A stretch of DNA of 39,421 nucleotides from Desulfotignum sp. (GCA_021737695.1 JAIPDL010000030.1:1-39421); one strand, 5' to 3'. Counted from the first letter of the stretch, positions 7,391 to 17,034 are shown. Numbers and translations are program-made. Notes: generated from the sequence alone by a model not told the origin.

Positions 7391-8737
7391 TCAACAACCT
7401 TTCGCAGGGTGACATAATTGTATGATTGCACTAACATCCTGGATATCAGACAGATGTCTTACAGATTCAACAATTTTTTCTGCATTTTCTTGATCAACAA
7501 CCGGTAGAGCCAAATCCATAAATTTGTTTTTCATTTCTAAAAATGTCAGGGGATCTGAAGGAGAACCTTTGGATTCGCGTATAAATATTTCCAGAATCCT
7601 GCCCTGTTGGGTAATCACTTTGATGATGGTTTCAAATCTTTTCAGACCCGGATTGAGCAAAACAGTAACTTTTTCTCGAAAACGGATAATTTCTGGATCA
7701 TGAATCCATTCATGGGTAAACATACCCGGAGTGACTCGACCTTTAACAAAAGCCAGGGCCGCACATTGATAAACACTGAACTTACCTTCCAGCACTCTTC
7801 TCGGATGTTTGATGTTGACAACACTGAAAGGAAGTTGTCCGAATTCGATCTGAATACTTTTGACATCCGCAGCTGTTATTTTTTCCTTTGCTTTCATAGC
7901 TTCGATCGCTTGAATGGTGGAATGGGTAGCCAGGGCTGAAGCATAGGGTTTGAAAGCAATATCCGTAATATGGTATTTCCGGCCAAGATCCTTCAGGAGC
8001 CGGCTGGGATCGGCTTTGGGCGCAAACACATTTTTCAGGCCGAACTTTCCCTCGAAGATTTCGTTACTGCTGTCAAAATTCCGCTTTGCCAAAGCAACAG
8101 AAAGAAGGCCATCCATCGCTGCTTTTCCGGCATGAAAGGGTTTACTCATGGTACCAAAAACCTCCCGCAGTCCGGAGACCTGGGTTCCGGCAATACCGAA
8201 GGCGTTAACGATCTGGTCCTGTGAAAGCCCCATGAGTTTGGATGCTGCCGCAGTGGCACTGAACCGGCCAATCGTTGCGGTGGCGTGCCATCCATAATCG
8301 TAATGAGCAGTTCCGGCCGCTTCCCCGATTCTGGCTCCCACCTCAAAACCGGTAACAAACGCCGTGATCAGATCCCGGCCCGATGATTTCATATATTCCC
8401 CCACAGCCATAACTGCTGGCGCCAGACAAACACTGGGATGAGTTCCCGAATTCTTGTGGGTATCATCATAATCCAAGGCATGGGACAGGGTACCGTTGAC
8501 CAGAGCAGCAAAAATCAGATTGGTTTTGATCCCTTTTCCAATGATGGTGGCATGAGGGTTACCCCCTACAATATCAACGAAGTCCATCAGGATGTCACTG
8601 ATCGGCTCCCGTGATCCGCCCAAGGTTACCCCTATCCAGTCCAAAAGGCATAACCGGGCGTATCGATGAACGTCACGAGGAATATCCTCGTACTTGGTTT
8701 CATCAATGTATTGGGCAAATCGCTTTGTAACGGTCAT
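7391..8737 (-). CDS. MmgE/PrpD family protein
   Basis: A 448-residue, full-length member of the MmgE/PrpD fold, which includes 2-methylcitrate dehydratase, cis-aconitate decarboxylase and iminodisuccinate epimerase. Diagnostic stretches are RLCLLDWIGVTLGG, AALVNGTLSHALDYDDTHKN (with the conserved D-D-T-H), HPSVCLAPAVMAVGE, the YDYGWHATATIGRFSATAAA segment and the FGTMSKPFHAGKAAMDG segment. It begins 19 bp after the ETF oxidoreductase gene with a good AAGGAA site, so it is in the bbs operon. No step of the known benzylsuccinate pathway needs such an enzyme. Acting on a substituted itaconate, citramalate or succinate-type acid formed by a side reaction is possible. The family is clear; the reaction is not. 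Confidence 0.88.
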   Translation of the reverse strand: MTVTKRFAQYIDETKYEDIPRDVHRYARLCLLDWIGVTLGGSREPISDILMDFVDIVGGNPHATIIGKGIKTNLIFAALVNGTLSHALDYDDTHKNSGTHPSVCLAPAVMAVGEYMKSSGRDLITAFVTGFEVGARIGEAAGTAHYDYGWHATATIGRFSATAAASKLMGLSQDQIVNAFGIAGTQVSGLREVFGTMSKPFHAGKAAMDGLLSVALAKRNFDSSNEIFEGKFGLKNVFAPKADPSRLLKDLGRKYHITDIAFKPYASALATHSTIQAIEAMKAKEKITAADVKSIQIEFGQLPFSVVNIKHPRRVLEGKFSVYQCAALAFVKGRVTPGMFTHEWIHDPEIIRFREKVTVLLNPGLKRFETIIKVITQQGRILEIFIRESKGSPSDPLTFLEMKNKFMDLALPVVDQENAEKIVESVRHLSDIQDVSAIIQLCHPAKGC

Positions 8738-8756
8738 GGCATTTCCTTGTTATCCA

Positions 8757-10724
8757 TCAAACCGTTGATGCATCGACTATTTCCGCTATATCAAAAACTT
8801 TTGTTTCCTCCGTATGTTTTTTCAGGCCATCAGTCAGCATCAGCAGGCAGAAAGGACAAGCCACTGCTATGGTATCAGCATTTGTTTCCATGGCTTCTCC
8901 AGCTCTCTGCTGATTGATCCGGGAACCCAGTTCTTCAGCCCAGTAATTTCCTCCACCGCCACCGCAGCAAAAGCTTTCGTTCCGGTGCCGGGGCATTTCA
9001 ACCAGCCCCCCCACTCCGGCAATGACGGTTCTGGGATCATCGTAAATCCCATTCCGCCTGCCCAGGTAACATGGATCATGATAAGTGATCAGCTGATCTT
9101 TTCGGACCAGGTTCAATTTTTTCTCGTCCATGAGGATTTTGATGAAAGAGCCGTGGGGAATGATTTCATATTCGCCGCCCAGTTTGGGATAATGGCGGGA
9201 AAAACTGTTAAAGCAGTGCGGGCACAGGGTGATAATTTTTTTAATCCCCAAAGCAGAAAAATCCTCGATATTCTGCTGCGCGATTTCCGCAAACAGGAAT
9301 TCATTGCCCATCTGCTTGGCAGGATCTCCGGTACACCGGGATTCCTCAAGAATGCCGAAGGAAGTCCCTGCCTTCTGTAAAATTCGCACCATGGCCCTCC
9401 CGATTTTCTGAGCCCGCTGCTCATAGGCGACCGAGCAGCCGATCCAGAGCAGATATTCTGTCTGGCCGGGCTCAAAGATCGGCACATCCAAGTCCTTGCG
9501 CCACTCGGCGGCACCCGAACCCGTTCCAAAGAACGGATGAGCGCGCTGCTCAAGGCTGGCCACGGCCTTTCCCATAAGTTCCGGAATCCGGCTCTGCTCC
9601 ATGACCAGATTTTGTCGGAACCGCATAATGGTTTTAGGCTGGTTGATGCTGACGGGACAGGCTTCCATGCAGACCGCACAGGTAGTGCAGTTAAAAATCG
9701 CATCCATGGAAATACCGTCAATCAGCGATTCATCCAGTTTACCTGAGGCGAGCCGGTCCGCCAGGGTTACTATCACGCCCTTGGGAGAAAGGGGTTTGTC
9801 CGTGTTATAGGCGGGACAGACTTCCTGGCAACGCCCGCACCACAGGCAGCTGGAAAAATCCAGGAACCGTTTGCGTGTAAAATCAGCCAATTTGTCCGCG
9901 CCCAGGGCCGGCAGTTCCTCTGCATCCTCATTTTCAAACGCGGAGAAATCCATGACCCCCATTTTCACGTTCGGTGCCGGATCGGCAAACCCCACATTCA
10001 CCGGAGCAAGAACTATGTGTACCAGGGGAGAATACGGAATATAGGCCACAAAGCCCAGAGACAGAAGGCCGTGTACCCACCAGGTGACCGCGTGGATTTC
10101 AAAGGCAAGGGCCGGACTGATCAGGTTTGATGCCAAAAAATTGCCCACGAACGCGCCAGCCTCCAGGGAGCCGGCAGCAGCAGCTATTCTTGCGCCCTCC
10201 GTGACAAATCCGGTGATAAGAATCAGGCCCAGAAGTCCGCTGACCGGCACAAACCCTTTTCTGGCCTCGGGCAATCTGAGGCGGTCCGGCGGAATCATCC
10301 GCCGGACCAGAAAAAAAACAATCCCGACCAAGGTCAGAAAACCTGCCAGGTCAAGCATGAACGACATGAACCAGCGATTGAATCCACCGCTGAACACCGG
10401 AAGCCCGAACAAAATGTTCAGAATTACCAGGTTTGTTCCGATAAAAAGAATAACCATCCCCCAGAACACAAACCCATGGGCAATGCCCGAGGCTGGCTTC
10501 CGGTAAAGCCGGGCATTCAGGATGCCCCGTACCAGAAAGGCCTTCAAGCGAAAGGTGCCGATCCCCTGAATCATATTGTCGATCGAGGGGATCACCCGCA
10601 TTTTGCCCTGTTTGATCAACAGCCATTGCTGGTAAAGACCATAAAAAAAAACAATGGCTACCGGAATTGCCAATAGATCAATGATGATACCATAATCAAT
10701 ATTCCAATAGGGGATGCGGGGCAT
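8757..10724 (-). CDS. Membrane Fe-S oxidoreductase, EtfD/ETF:menaquinone oxidoreductase type
   Basis: A 655-residue membrane protein that would pass electrons from EtfAB to menaquinone. The N-terminal 250 residues hold about five hydrophobic segments (for example AIPVAIVFFYGLY and GMVILFIGTNLVILNILFGL) resembling the NarI-type haem b domain. Next comes a dicluster ferredoxin (CLWCGRCQEVCP and CTTCAVCMEACP), then two cysteine-rich CCG domains (IGCSVAYEQ...CTGDP and CPHCFNSF...HDPCYLGR...FCCGGGGGNYW), as in heterodisulfide reductase HdrDE and EtfD-type proteins. Its ATG directly abuts the etfA stop codon. With BbsG, EtfB and EtfA it completes a route from the acyl-CoA dehydrogenase to the quinone pool. 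Much of the gene (about 8860-10640) is more GC-rich (52-57% in sampled rows) than its neighbours. Confidence 0.9.
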   Translation of the reverse strand: MPRIPYWNIDYGIIIDLLAIPVAIVFFYGLYQQWLLIKQGKMRVIPSIDNMIQGIGTFRLKAFLVRGILNARLYRKPASGIAHGFVFWGMVILFIGTNLVILNILFGLPVFSGGFNRWFMSFMLDLAGFLTLVGIVFFLVRRMIPPDRLRLPEARKGFVPVSGLLGLILITGFVTEGARIAAAAGSLEAGAFVGNFLASNLISPALAFEIHAVTWWVHGLLSLGFVAYIPYSPLVHIVLAPVNVGFADPAPNVKMGVMDFSAFENEDAEELPALGADKLADFTRKRFLDFSSCLWCGRCQEVCPAYNTDKPLSPKGVIVTLADRLASGKLDESLIDGISMDAIFNCTTCAVCMEACPVSINQPKTIMRFRQNLVMEQSRIPELMGKAVASLEQRAHPFFGTGSGAAEWRKDLDVPIFEPGQTEYLLWIGCSVAYEQRAQKIGRAMVRILQKAGTSFGILEESRCTGDPAKQMGNEFLFAEIAQQNIEDFSALGIKKIITLCPHCFNSFSRHYPKLGGEYEIIPHGSFIKILMDEKKLNLVRKDQLITYHDPCYLGRRNGIYDDPRTVIAGVGGLVEMPRHRNESFCCGGGGGNYWAEELGSRINQQRAGEAMETNADTIAVACPFCLLMLTDGLKKHTEETKVFDIAEIVDASTV

Positions 10725-11612
10725 TTATCTGTTCTCCTTGATCGCCTGAGTCAGTTGAGGGATAATTTTCTGATAATCACAAACCAGTCCAAACCGCGCT
10801 CTGTTGAAAATATTGGCTTCTTCATCCTTGTTAATCGCCACGACACATTTTGAATTGGCAATTCCAGCCAAATGCTGACTGGCCCCGGACACTCCCACGG
10901 CAAAATACACACTGGGGGCCACAATTTTGCCTGTCTGACCGATCTGGCGGGTGGGAGAGGCCCATCCTTCATCTACAGCCCCCCTCGATGCACCCACTGC
11001 ACCATTCATTTGATCAGCCAGAGTTTGAAGCAGGGAAAAATTATCTGCATTACCAATACCTCTGCCCCCGGACACAACCACTGGGGCATCTTCAAGAGGA
11101 ACACCATCGGTCTGTTCGTTTTTTTCGCTGATTAACTGGACTTTTTCCGATTCTATATTCAATGGGATGGATGAGGTGTGGCCTTCCAAAACTTCGGGCT
11201 CAAAATATTTACGCCGAATGGTCAAAACAACCGGAGTTGATTCTATTTTCTGCTTGATTATGGCTTTCCCGCCATAAATGGGCCGCTCAATTACCATGTC
11301 TGAATGAATGGCTGTCACTTCTGTCACAACCGGGGCTGACAGTGCCGCACTCAGAGGGCCTGCCAATCCCGTACCCAACGTTGAGACACTCAAGAGAATC
11401 ACTTCGTAATTTTCCAGCTTGGCTAGCTGAACAATGCTTGGCAGCAGATTGGGTGGAAGCGTCTGGCTGGATTGCCAGGCTTTGCCGTAATTGCCGGGGA
11501 TATCTCCCTCACCCAAGGCAATGATATCAGGAAGTTCGCAGAAATATCGGCTCACTGTTTTGAGTTCGCCGATTTTTTTCAAATCGATATTTTCAATGAT
11601 CAGCGTTTTCAT
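10725..11612 (-). CDS. etfA: Electron transfer flavoprotein alpha subunit
   Basis: Alpha subunit of ETF, which carries FAD and receives electrons from acyl-CoA dehydrogenases. The C-terminal FAD domain is clear: VVVSGGRGIGN, GASRGAVDEGWASPTRQIGQTG, YFAVGVSGASQHLAGI and VVAINKDEEANIF. The N-terminal domain is compact, and at 295 residues the protein is somewhat shorter than the usual 310-330. The start overlaps the etfB stop by 4 bases (ATGA). Its position between bbsH and the membrane oxidoreductase shows that it serves the benzylsuccinyl-CoA dehydrogenase BbsG. Confidence 0.94.
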   Translation of the reverse strand: MKTLIIENIDLKKIGELKTVSRYFCELPDIIALGEGDIPGNYGKAWQSSQTLPPNLLPSIVQLAKLENYEVILLSVSTLGTGLAGPLSAALSAPVVTEVTAIHSDMVIERPIYGGKAIIKQKIESTPVVLTIRRKYFEPEVLEGHTSSIPLNIESEKVQLISEKNEQTDGVPLEDAPVVVSGGRGIGNADNFSLLQTLADQMNGAVGASRGAVDEGWASPTRQIGQTGKIVAPSVYFAVGVSGASQHLAGIANSKCVVAINKDEEANIFNRARFGLVCDYQKIIPQLTQAIKENR

Positions 11613-12364
11613 AGATATCTCTCCTCATTCAACCGATTTAACAATATTCTGACAGCCTGCCCCGGGTCTTCCACATCAATGAACTCGCAAACACACTCAA
11701 TCTTAGGAATGGCCACTTCCAGTTCATTTAACGCCATTTTTTTCTGATCCGTGGACTCAAGTTTGATAACCGGTTTTTTCTTGGCTGCAAAAATAGCCCG
11801 CACAGCAGGGATTCGGGGCACATTCTCAGGAATACTGGTGATAGACAAAACACCTGGTCCACTGAACTCCAATTCACGTTTTCCCTGGGCTGTAATCTGA
11901 GTCACGGTCCAAGAACCGTTCTCATGATCAACATACCCGATCTGGGGAATGAAAGGAACTCCCAGCATCTGGGCCAGTATCCCCGGCACAACCCCTCGGT
12001 CCATATCTGCAGATTGCTGTCCCGCAAGCACCAGATCCACGTTATCTATACTCTGGAGGGCAGTCACGAGGTTCCCGGCAATGACCGCGGCATCATCGGA
12101 TGTCCCTTTCACCAGGATTAACTGATCCGCGCCCATGGCTGCACCTTTTCTCAAAAACTGTATATCGTTCTCGCTGCCATAGGAAATGAGGGTCAATGAC
12201 CCCGAAGTTTTTTCCTTGATCTGGATGGCGGTTTCAATGGCATTTTCATCGTACAGTCCGAGCATCCGTGAAAACCTTTCGTGGGCCCGGTTATTTGACA
12301 ACTCAAAATCCATGGACGGAACCAAATAATCCGGGACAACTTTTGCTAATACCGCAATGTGCAT
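11609..12364 (-). CDS. etfB: Electron transfer flavoprotein beta subunit
   Basis: Beta subunit of ETF, 251 residues, normal length. Visible family features are the start MHIAVLAKVVPD, the AIETAIQIKE helix, MGADQLILVKG, and LAGQQSADMDRGVVPGILAQ, which forms the AMP-binding and partner-recognition region. A GGAGG site lies 8 bases before the ATG. It follows bbsH by about 33 bp and overlaps etfA. It probably works with the acyl-CoA dehydrogenase three genes upstream rather than as a general housekeeping ETF. Confidence 0.94.
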   Translation of the reverse strand: MHIAVLAKVVPDYLVPSMDFELSNNRAHERFSRMLGLYDENAIETAIQIKEKTSGSLTLISYGSENDIQFLRKGAAMGADQLILVKGTSDDAAVIAGNLVTALQSIDNVDLVLAGQQSADMDRGVVPGILAQMLGVPFIPQIGYVDHENGSWTVTQITAQGKRELEFSGPGVLSITSIPENVPRIPAVRAIFAAKKKPVIKLESTDQKKMALNELEVAIPKIECVCEFIDVEDPGQAVRILLNRLNEERYL

Positions 12365-12397
12365 GTCTTTTCCTCCACTGTTTTTAATGAATTGACA

Positions 12398-13168
12398 TTA
12401 CCGTCCCTTCCATTGGGGCGCTCTTTTTTCTGCAAATGCCGTAAATCCCTCTTTCCTGTCCTCGGTATCTCTCAAGACTCCCCATAACAAGTGAGAAAAG
12501 GCAATCCCCTGTTCCAGCGGCATATCAAGCCCCATGACTGCGGCCTGTTTGGCAGCCTTCACACTCAAGGGTGCATTGCCGGCAATTTTCCGGGCCATGT
12601 TTCCGGCCAGAGTCATCAATTCCTGAGGTTCGACCACATCACTGATCAGACCAACCCTGTGAGCCTCTTTGGCATCTATCATCTCTCCTGTCAACAGCAT
12701 TTTCATGGCCACAGCCTGAGGAATGGCACGTGGAATGCACTGAGTTCCATTCAATCCGGCCAGGCTGGCCACCTTGACTTCAGTCAGGCCAAATTTGGCA
12801 TTGGTGCTGGCGATTCTGAGATCACAAGCAAGGGCCATTTCCAGCCCTCCACCAATGGCATAGCCATTTATGGCACAGATAATGGGCTTCCACATTTTCA
12901 TATGAGGAATGATAGGTTGGCCTTCCCTGAGCCAGATGGAAGCCATGCATTCCTGGGGTGGCGGAGTTTTTTTCATATCGGTCCCTGTACAAAATGATTT
13001 TTCTCCGGCACCCGTCAGCACAGTTACACGAATGTCATCGTCTTTGGCCACTTCAGCCCAGACTTCCGCCAGTCGTGTGACGGATTCCGGGTCTAAGGAA
13101 TTCATTGCTTTCGGCCGATTCAACGTAACATAGGCCACATGATCTTCTTTAAAAAATTCTACACCCAT
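12398..13168 (-). CDS. bbsH: Enoyl-CoA hydratase, phenylitaconyl-CoA hydratase type (BbsH)
   Basis: Crotonase-family hydratase that would add water to the unsaturated CoA ester made by BbsG. I start it at the ATG at 13168 (256 residues) because AAGGAG lies 8 bases upstream; an earlier frame start at 13237 would overlap bbsG and lacks a ribosome site. Both catalytic glutamates of the family are present at the correct 20-residue spacing: Glu110 in IGGGLEMAL and Glu130 in FGLTEVK. The oxyanion-hole segment is GEKSFCTGTDM. It holds the eighth position of a bbsABCDEFGH series, matching the Thauera operon, which is the main ground for naming it. Confidence 0.88.
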   Translation of the reverse strand: MGVEFFKEDHVAYVTLNRPKAMNSLDPESVTRLAEVWAEVAKDDDIRVTVLTGAGEKSFCTGTDMKKTPPPQECMASIWLREGQPIIPHMKMWKPIICAINGYAIGGGLEMALACDLRIASTNAKFGLTEVKVASLAGLNGTQCIPRAIPQAVAMKMLLTGEMIDAKEAHRVGLISDVVEPQELMTLAGNMARKIAGNAPLSVKAAKQAAVMGLDMPLEQGIAFSHLLWGVLRDTEDRKEGFTAFAEKRAPQWKGR

Positions 13169-13217
13169 TAGGTCTGCTCCTTTCCGATAGAGATTGTCAT
13201 CCCCTGCTATTTTGATG

Positions 13218-14444
13218 TTAGTCTGATACCACGACAAATGGATTATAAGGCTTTTTCTCTTTCAAAAGCTGCCTTGCAATCGTCCAGCGATGAATTTCAT
13301 TGGGTCCCTCCAGTATCCGCCAGATTCTGACCATTCGTGCCACATACTCAATTCCCAGTTCCTTGGACAGCCCTACCCCGCCATGAAGCTGTATGGCCCT
13401 ATCCGCAACTTTGGAAAGCATTTCTGTAGCTGTCACCTTGATGCTCGACCCTTCACTTCTCAGGTCAGTTATGCCCTGATCTGATTTCCACGCGGCGTAA
13501 TACAGCCTGAGTCTTACCGCCTCGAGCTCCATGGTTGAATCCGCAATCCAGTTCTGCACGGTCTGACGTTCCGCCAGGGGTTTGCCAAAAGTTGTCCGGG
13601 TTGTCGCCTGATCTATCATCATTTGAATAATCCGTTCAGCCATTCCAGTACATCGAGCTGCCAACTCTATTCGGCGTACCCCGAATCGATTCTGGAGAGG
13701 GATAAAGGCTTTTCCCACATCACCCAGAACCGCGTTGTCACCCACCTCGACATCGTTCAAAATCAATTCCCAGGTCGGCATGGCCCCGATCACTGGAATT
13801 TCTTTTCCCACCTTAACCCCAGGCATGTCTTTATCAATGAGAAATGCAGTGAATCGGTCTTTGGTCGGTGCATTCTTGTCCGTCAAGGCAATCAGGATAA
13901 AAAAAACATTATCCTTGTCACATTTGCTGATAAAGGTTTTGGTCCCGTTGATCACCCATTTATCACCTTTACGAACCGCCGTTGTTTTCAATCCACTCAC
14001 ATCAGATCCGGCATCCGGTTCCGTTACTGCCATCGCTGAATCCAGCTCATGGTTGCAGTAAGGAATAAAATATTTGTCCCTCTGATCATCCACGCAGCAT
14101 GCATGCAGATAATATAGATTCGGTGCATCCGGAGGCAGCATAAACCCATGGGGTGAAAACCCCACATAACTTTTACACATTTCTTCCATGATCAAGGTTT
14201 TGGCGAGCATCCCAAGTCCCTGGCCCCCGAATTTTTCCTCAACCTCAATACCCCAGAAACCCAGTTCTTTTGTAATAGCATACAGCCGGTCTGAATCTTC
14301 TTTTGGAATCAGTGGGCCAGGCTCGGTCCAGAGTCTCATATCCCGCTCAAGCAACGTCTTTTCCAGAGGCATTAGCTCGCGTTTGACAAATTCTCTCATA
14401 GCTTCTTTAAGCATCATATATTCTTCAGATATACCAAAATCCAT
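13218..14444 (-). CDS. bbsG: Acyl-CoA dehydrogenase, benzylsuccinyl-CoA dehydrogenase type (BbsG)
   Basis: FAD-dependent dehydrogenase that oxidises the CoA-activated fumarate adduct to its unsaturated form. The 408 residues cover all three ACAD domains. FAD/substrate segments are AMAVTEPDAGSDVSGLKTTA and KWVINGTKTFISKCDKD; the C-terminal domain has RTTFGKPLAERQTVQNWIAD and IQLHGGVGLSKELGIEY, and the catalytic base is the Glu in RILEGPNEIHRW. It sits between bbsF and bbsH in the Thauera order. The EtfAB and membrane oxidoreductase genes in the same operon are its likely electron acceptors. Confidence 0.92.
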   Translation of the reverse strand: MDFGISEEYMMLKEAMREFVKRELMPLEKTLLERDMRLWTEPGPLIPKEDSDRLYAITKELGFWGIEVEEKFGGQGLGMLAKTLIMEEMCKSYVGFSPHGFMLPPDAPNLYYLHACCVDDQRDKYFIPYCNHELDSAMAVTEPDAGSDVSGLKTTAVRKGDKWVINGTKTFISKCDKDNVFFILIALTDKNAPTKDRFTAFLIDKDMPGVKVGKEIPVIGAMPTWELILNDVEVGDNAVLGDVGKAFIPLQNRFGVRRIELAARCTGMAERIIQMMIDQATTRTTFGKPLAERQTVQNWIADSTMELEAVRLRLYYAAWKSDQGITDLRSEGSSIKVTATEMLSKVADRAIQLHGGVGLSKELGIEYVARMVRIWRILEGPNEIHRWTIARQLLKEKKPYNPFVVVSD

Positions 14445-14484
14445 AATTCCACTCTTCTTTTTTATGTAAAGTTGTCTTTCTTAA

Positions 14485-15711
14485 TTATACCAGCACATCC
14501 GCCGCTTTCAACGCTTCCAATTCCTTTTCCGAATAACCTAGAAAATCAGTCAAGACCTCATCAGTATGCTCTCCAAGAAGCGGGGCCGCCTTTTCCATAA
14601 CGATCGGAGTTTCTGAAAATACAATGGGGGCACGGTTGTACAAAGTCATTCCCACCACTGGATGATCCAGATAAGACCAGAATTCACGTTCAATCAGATG
14701 CTCATCTTCTATGGCTGCCCTGGCATCATTGACAAGGCCGGCTTTCACACCTTCTTTAAGCAGTTGTTTCATGAGTTTTGAAGCATATTGATGTTTTGTC
14801 CATGCCTCGACATGCTCGTTCAGTTCCACTTCGTTCGCCTTTCTTGCAGCGAAAGTGGCGAATTTCTCATCCTTTGCCCAGTCTGGATAGCCCATGACTT
14901 TCTGAAGGGCAGCCCATTCCTCTTCGGAAAACACCGCTATAGCCAACCATTTTCTGTATCCAAGGGTGGTATAAACCCCGTGAGGAGAGGCATTGGGATC
15001 TCCATATCCCAATGGCCCCATAATCTCACCATTTGCTGCATAAACCATACTGTCAATAGGCTTCATGGCAATGGCGCTCTCAAGCTGGGAAATTTCAACC
15101 GTCTGCCCCAAGCCGGTTCTTTCACGCTGAAGCAAGGCCGCCATAATGCCAAACAAGGTATGGGTCGGAACCATCACATGATCCGTATAATTGGTTCCTG
15201 TACCAAACGGACTTTTACCCGGCATAGCGGCTTGAGCCGTCAATCCGCACAAAGCGTTCAGATTAACACCGAAGCCCATGAATGATTTATGGGGGCCGTC
15301 GGTGCCCTGCAGGCTCATGGTTACATAGATAATCCGAGGATTGATTTTTTTGACGTCTTCCCAGCCCAGGTTCCATTTTTCCATTTGTCCGACCCGAAAA
15401 TTATTGATAATGATATCACTTTTTTCAATCAGGCGGATGGCTACCTCACGGGCCATGGGCTGCCGCATGTTCAAGGCAATGCATTTTTTGTTAGGATTAC
15501 GGTTTGCAAAATATCCGCTTCGCTCCAGTCCGTCGGCAATTCCGTCCTTGAAGGGTCCGCCTTTTCTTAAAATATCAGGCCTTTTCTGACTCTCTATCTT
15601 GATAACTTCAGCACCGCACTGGCCCAGGACATTGGTTGTGATAGGACCCGCGCCGACCCAGGAAAAATCACATACAACCAACCCCTCCAATGCTTTTTCA
15701 AAATTAGACAT
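14485..15711 (-). CDS. bbsF: Class III CoA-transferase subunit, succinyl-CoA:benzylsuccinate CoA-transferase type (BbsF)
   Basis: Family III (CaiB/BaiF) CoA-transferase subunit. I place the start at 15711 (408 residues, [10 protein letters not shown]) because AGGAGGG lies just upstream and the gene then overlaps bbsE by 8 bases; the longer frame adds 60 residues with no ribosome site. Family segments are [39 protein letters not shown] and [14 protein letters not shown]. The Asp in [11 protein letters not shown] lies at the spacing expected for the catalytic aspartate, so this appears to be the active subunit of the BbsEF pair. The reaction moves CoA from succinyl-CoA to the fumarate adduct. 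Confidence 0.9.
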   Translation of the reverse strand: MSNFEKALEGLVVCDFSWVGAGPITTNVLGQCGAEVIKIESQKRPDILRKGGPFKDGIADGLERSGYFANRNPNKKCIALNMRQPMAREVAIRLIEKSDIIINNFRVGQMEKWNLGWEDVKKINPRIIYVTMSLQGTDGPHKSFMGFGVNLNALCGLTAQAAMPGKSPFGTGTNYTDHVMVPTHTLFGIMAALLQRERTGLGQTVEISQLESAIAMKPIDSMVYAANGEIMGPLGYGDPNASPHGVYTTLGYRKWLAIAVFSEEEWAALQKVMGYPDWAKDEKFATFAARKANEVELNEHVEAWTKHQYASKLMKQLLKEGVKAGLVNDARAAIEDEHLIEREFWSYLDHPVVGMTLYNRAPIVFSETPIVMEKAAPLLGEHTDEVLTDFLGYSEKELEALKAADVLV

Positions 15712-16945
15712 GAACAATTCCCTCCTTTGAAAAAACAGCAATTTCTTCTTTTCTGTAATCAAGTGCTTCGAGTATTTGAGTCGTATGTTCACCAAATCTG
15801 GGGGCTGGAAATCCGAATCTCCAATCCAACTCACCAAATTCATAGGGTGCCCCGGGAAAGGTGATTTCACCATCAAGATTTTTATGTTCAATGGTCTGCC
15901 AAAAATTGCGATGCTTTAACTGAGGATTTTCAAGGAGATCTTTGCCATTGCTCACCGGAGACAAGGCAATACGGTTGGCCTGCCCTCTTTCATACAGGGT
16001 CATTTTGTCATGTTTCATGGTAAACTGATGAAAAATCCGACAAAAGGTTTCATAACCCTCAACCGATCGTCTGTAGGAAGGCTCAATCCATCGCGGATCC
16101 TCAAAAACTTCCCATCCTTCCACATTCTCGGACTTCATCCATTTGACAAAAGGATCCCACATAATTTTGTTTTTTCCCATGATCGCAACGATGGCGATAT
16201 AACCATCCTTACACGGATGAACGGTGGCTGAACCAGCTTCTTTTCCTCTTCCCCGGCGGATGCTGCCTTCCAAATCCCAGTATTGAGCTGCATTCTCAAG
16301 GGCCATGCCTACGGCCTCCATAGCAGAAACATCTACAAATTGCCCCTTCCCTGTTCTCTTGGCATATAAGAATGCAATTGAGCTGCCCACTGCGGCATAA
16401 GATTCAGCCATCCGATAGGATTGGTCATCACAGGCTCTTACCGGTTTTTCATTCTCAATCCCGGCCAGGTACAGAAATCCGCCCATGGCCGAACATGTTA
16501 AATCGGATCCCGGATAATCCTTATAAGGCCCGACACTGCCGTATGGCGTGATGGAGGTCTGAACCAGCCTGGGGTTAACCTCTTTCAGATTGTCATAGGA
16601 AAGACCTAAGGTATCAAGGTAACCAGGAACACAGCTTTCCATGAAAATATCGATTTTAGAAATGAGCTTCAAAAAAATGTTCCTGCCTTCTTCTCTATGA
16701 AGGTCCAGTACCAGGCTTTTTTTATTCCCATTATAATACAGGAATTGCAGGCTGGCTTCCATATTGTCTGCTTTCCCCCTATAAAATGGGCCTTTTCTCC
16801 GCAAAGGATCTCCAGTTATCGGCTCAAGGTGAATCACCTCCGCACCCAGGCCGGCATACAATTTTGAAGCATAGGGGCCCAGTTCACCCGTGAAATCAAG
16901 CACTTTCACATCAGAAAGGGATCTATTCTTATGTACACCTTCCAT
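15704..16945 (-). CDS. bbsE: Class III CoA-transferase subunit, succinyl-CoA:benzylsuccinate CoA-transferase type (BbsE)
   Basis: Second family III CoA-transferase subunit, 413 residues, start supported by AAGGAGG. Family segments are [51 protein letters not shown] and [18 protein letters not shown]. When its RTGKGQ motif is aligned with the RTGLGQ motif of the partner, a Ser falls where the partner has the likely catalytic Asp; the nearest Asp residues (in RACDDQS) are two or three positions away. I infer that this is the structural or regulatory half of a heteromeric BbsEF enzyme. The 8-base overlap with bbsF suits equal production of the two subunits. Confidence 0.88.
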   Translation of the reverse strand: MEGVHKNRSLSDVKVLDFTGELGPYASKLYAGLGAEVIHLEPITGDPLRRKGPFYRGKADNMEASLQFLYYNGNKKSLVLDLHREEGRNIFLKLISKIDIFMESCVPGYLDTLGLSYDNLKEVNPRLVQTSITPYGSVGPYKDYPGSDLTCSAMGGFLYLAGIENEKPVRACDDQSYRMAESYAAVGSSIAFLYAKRTGKGQFVDVSAMEAVGMALENAAQYWDLEGSIRRGRGKEAGSATVHPCKDGYIAIVAIMGKNKIMWDPFVKWMKSENVEGWEVFEDPRWIEPSYRRSVEGYETFCRIFHQFTMKHDKMTLYERGQANRIALSPVSNGKDLLENPQLKHRNFWQTIEHKNLDGEITFPGAPYEFGELDWRFGFPAPRFGEHTTQILEALDYRKEEIAVFSKEGIVHV

Positions 16946-17034
16946 TGCCTAACCTCCTTATTTTTATTCAGTTAAAATCATTTTCAAACCGAATGCGGGT
17001 ATCACCCACCTGATGGCAATACCATCACCTTTGA

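Noticed and set aside
12398-13168. Suspected loss of a catalytic Glu in the BbsH hydratase
   Set aside because: On counting, both family glutamates are present (Glu110 and Glu130, 20 residues apart), so the active site looks complete.
13169-13237. Upstream extension of bbsH by 23 residues
   Set aside because: The frame is open, but AAGGAG sits right before the ATG at 13168 and the extension overlaps bbsG without family similarity.
15712-15891. Upstream extension of bbsF by 60 residues
   Set aside because: It lies inside bbsE, has no ribosome site, and the CoA-transferase fold starts after [10 protein letters not shown].
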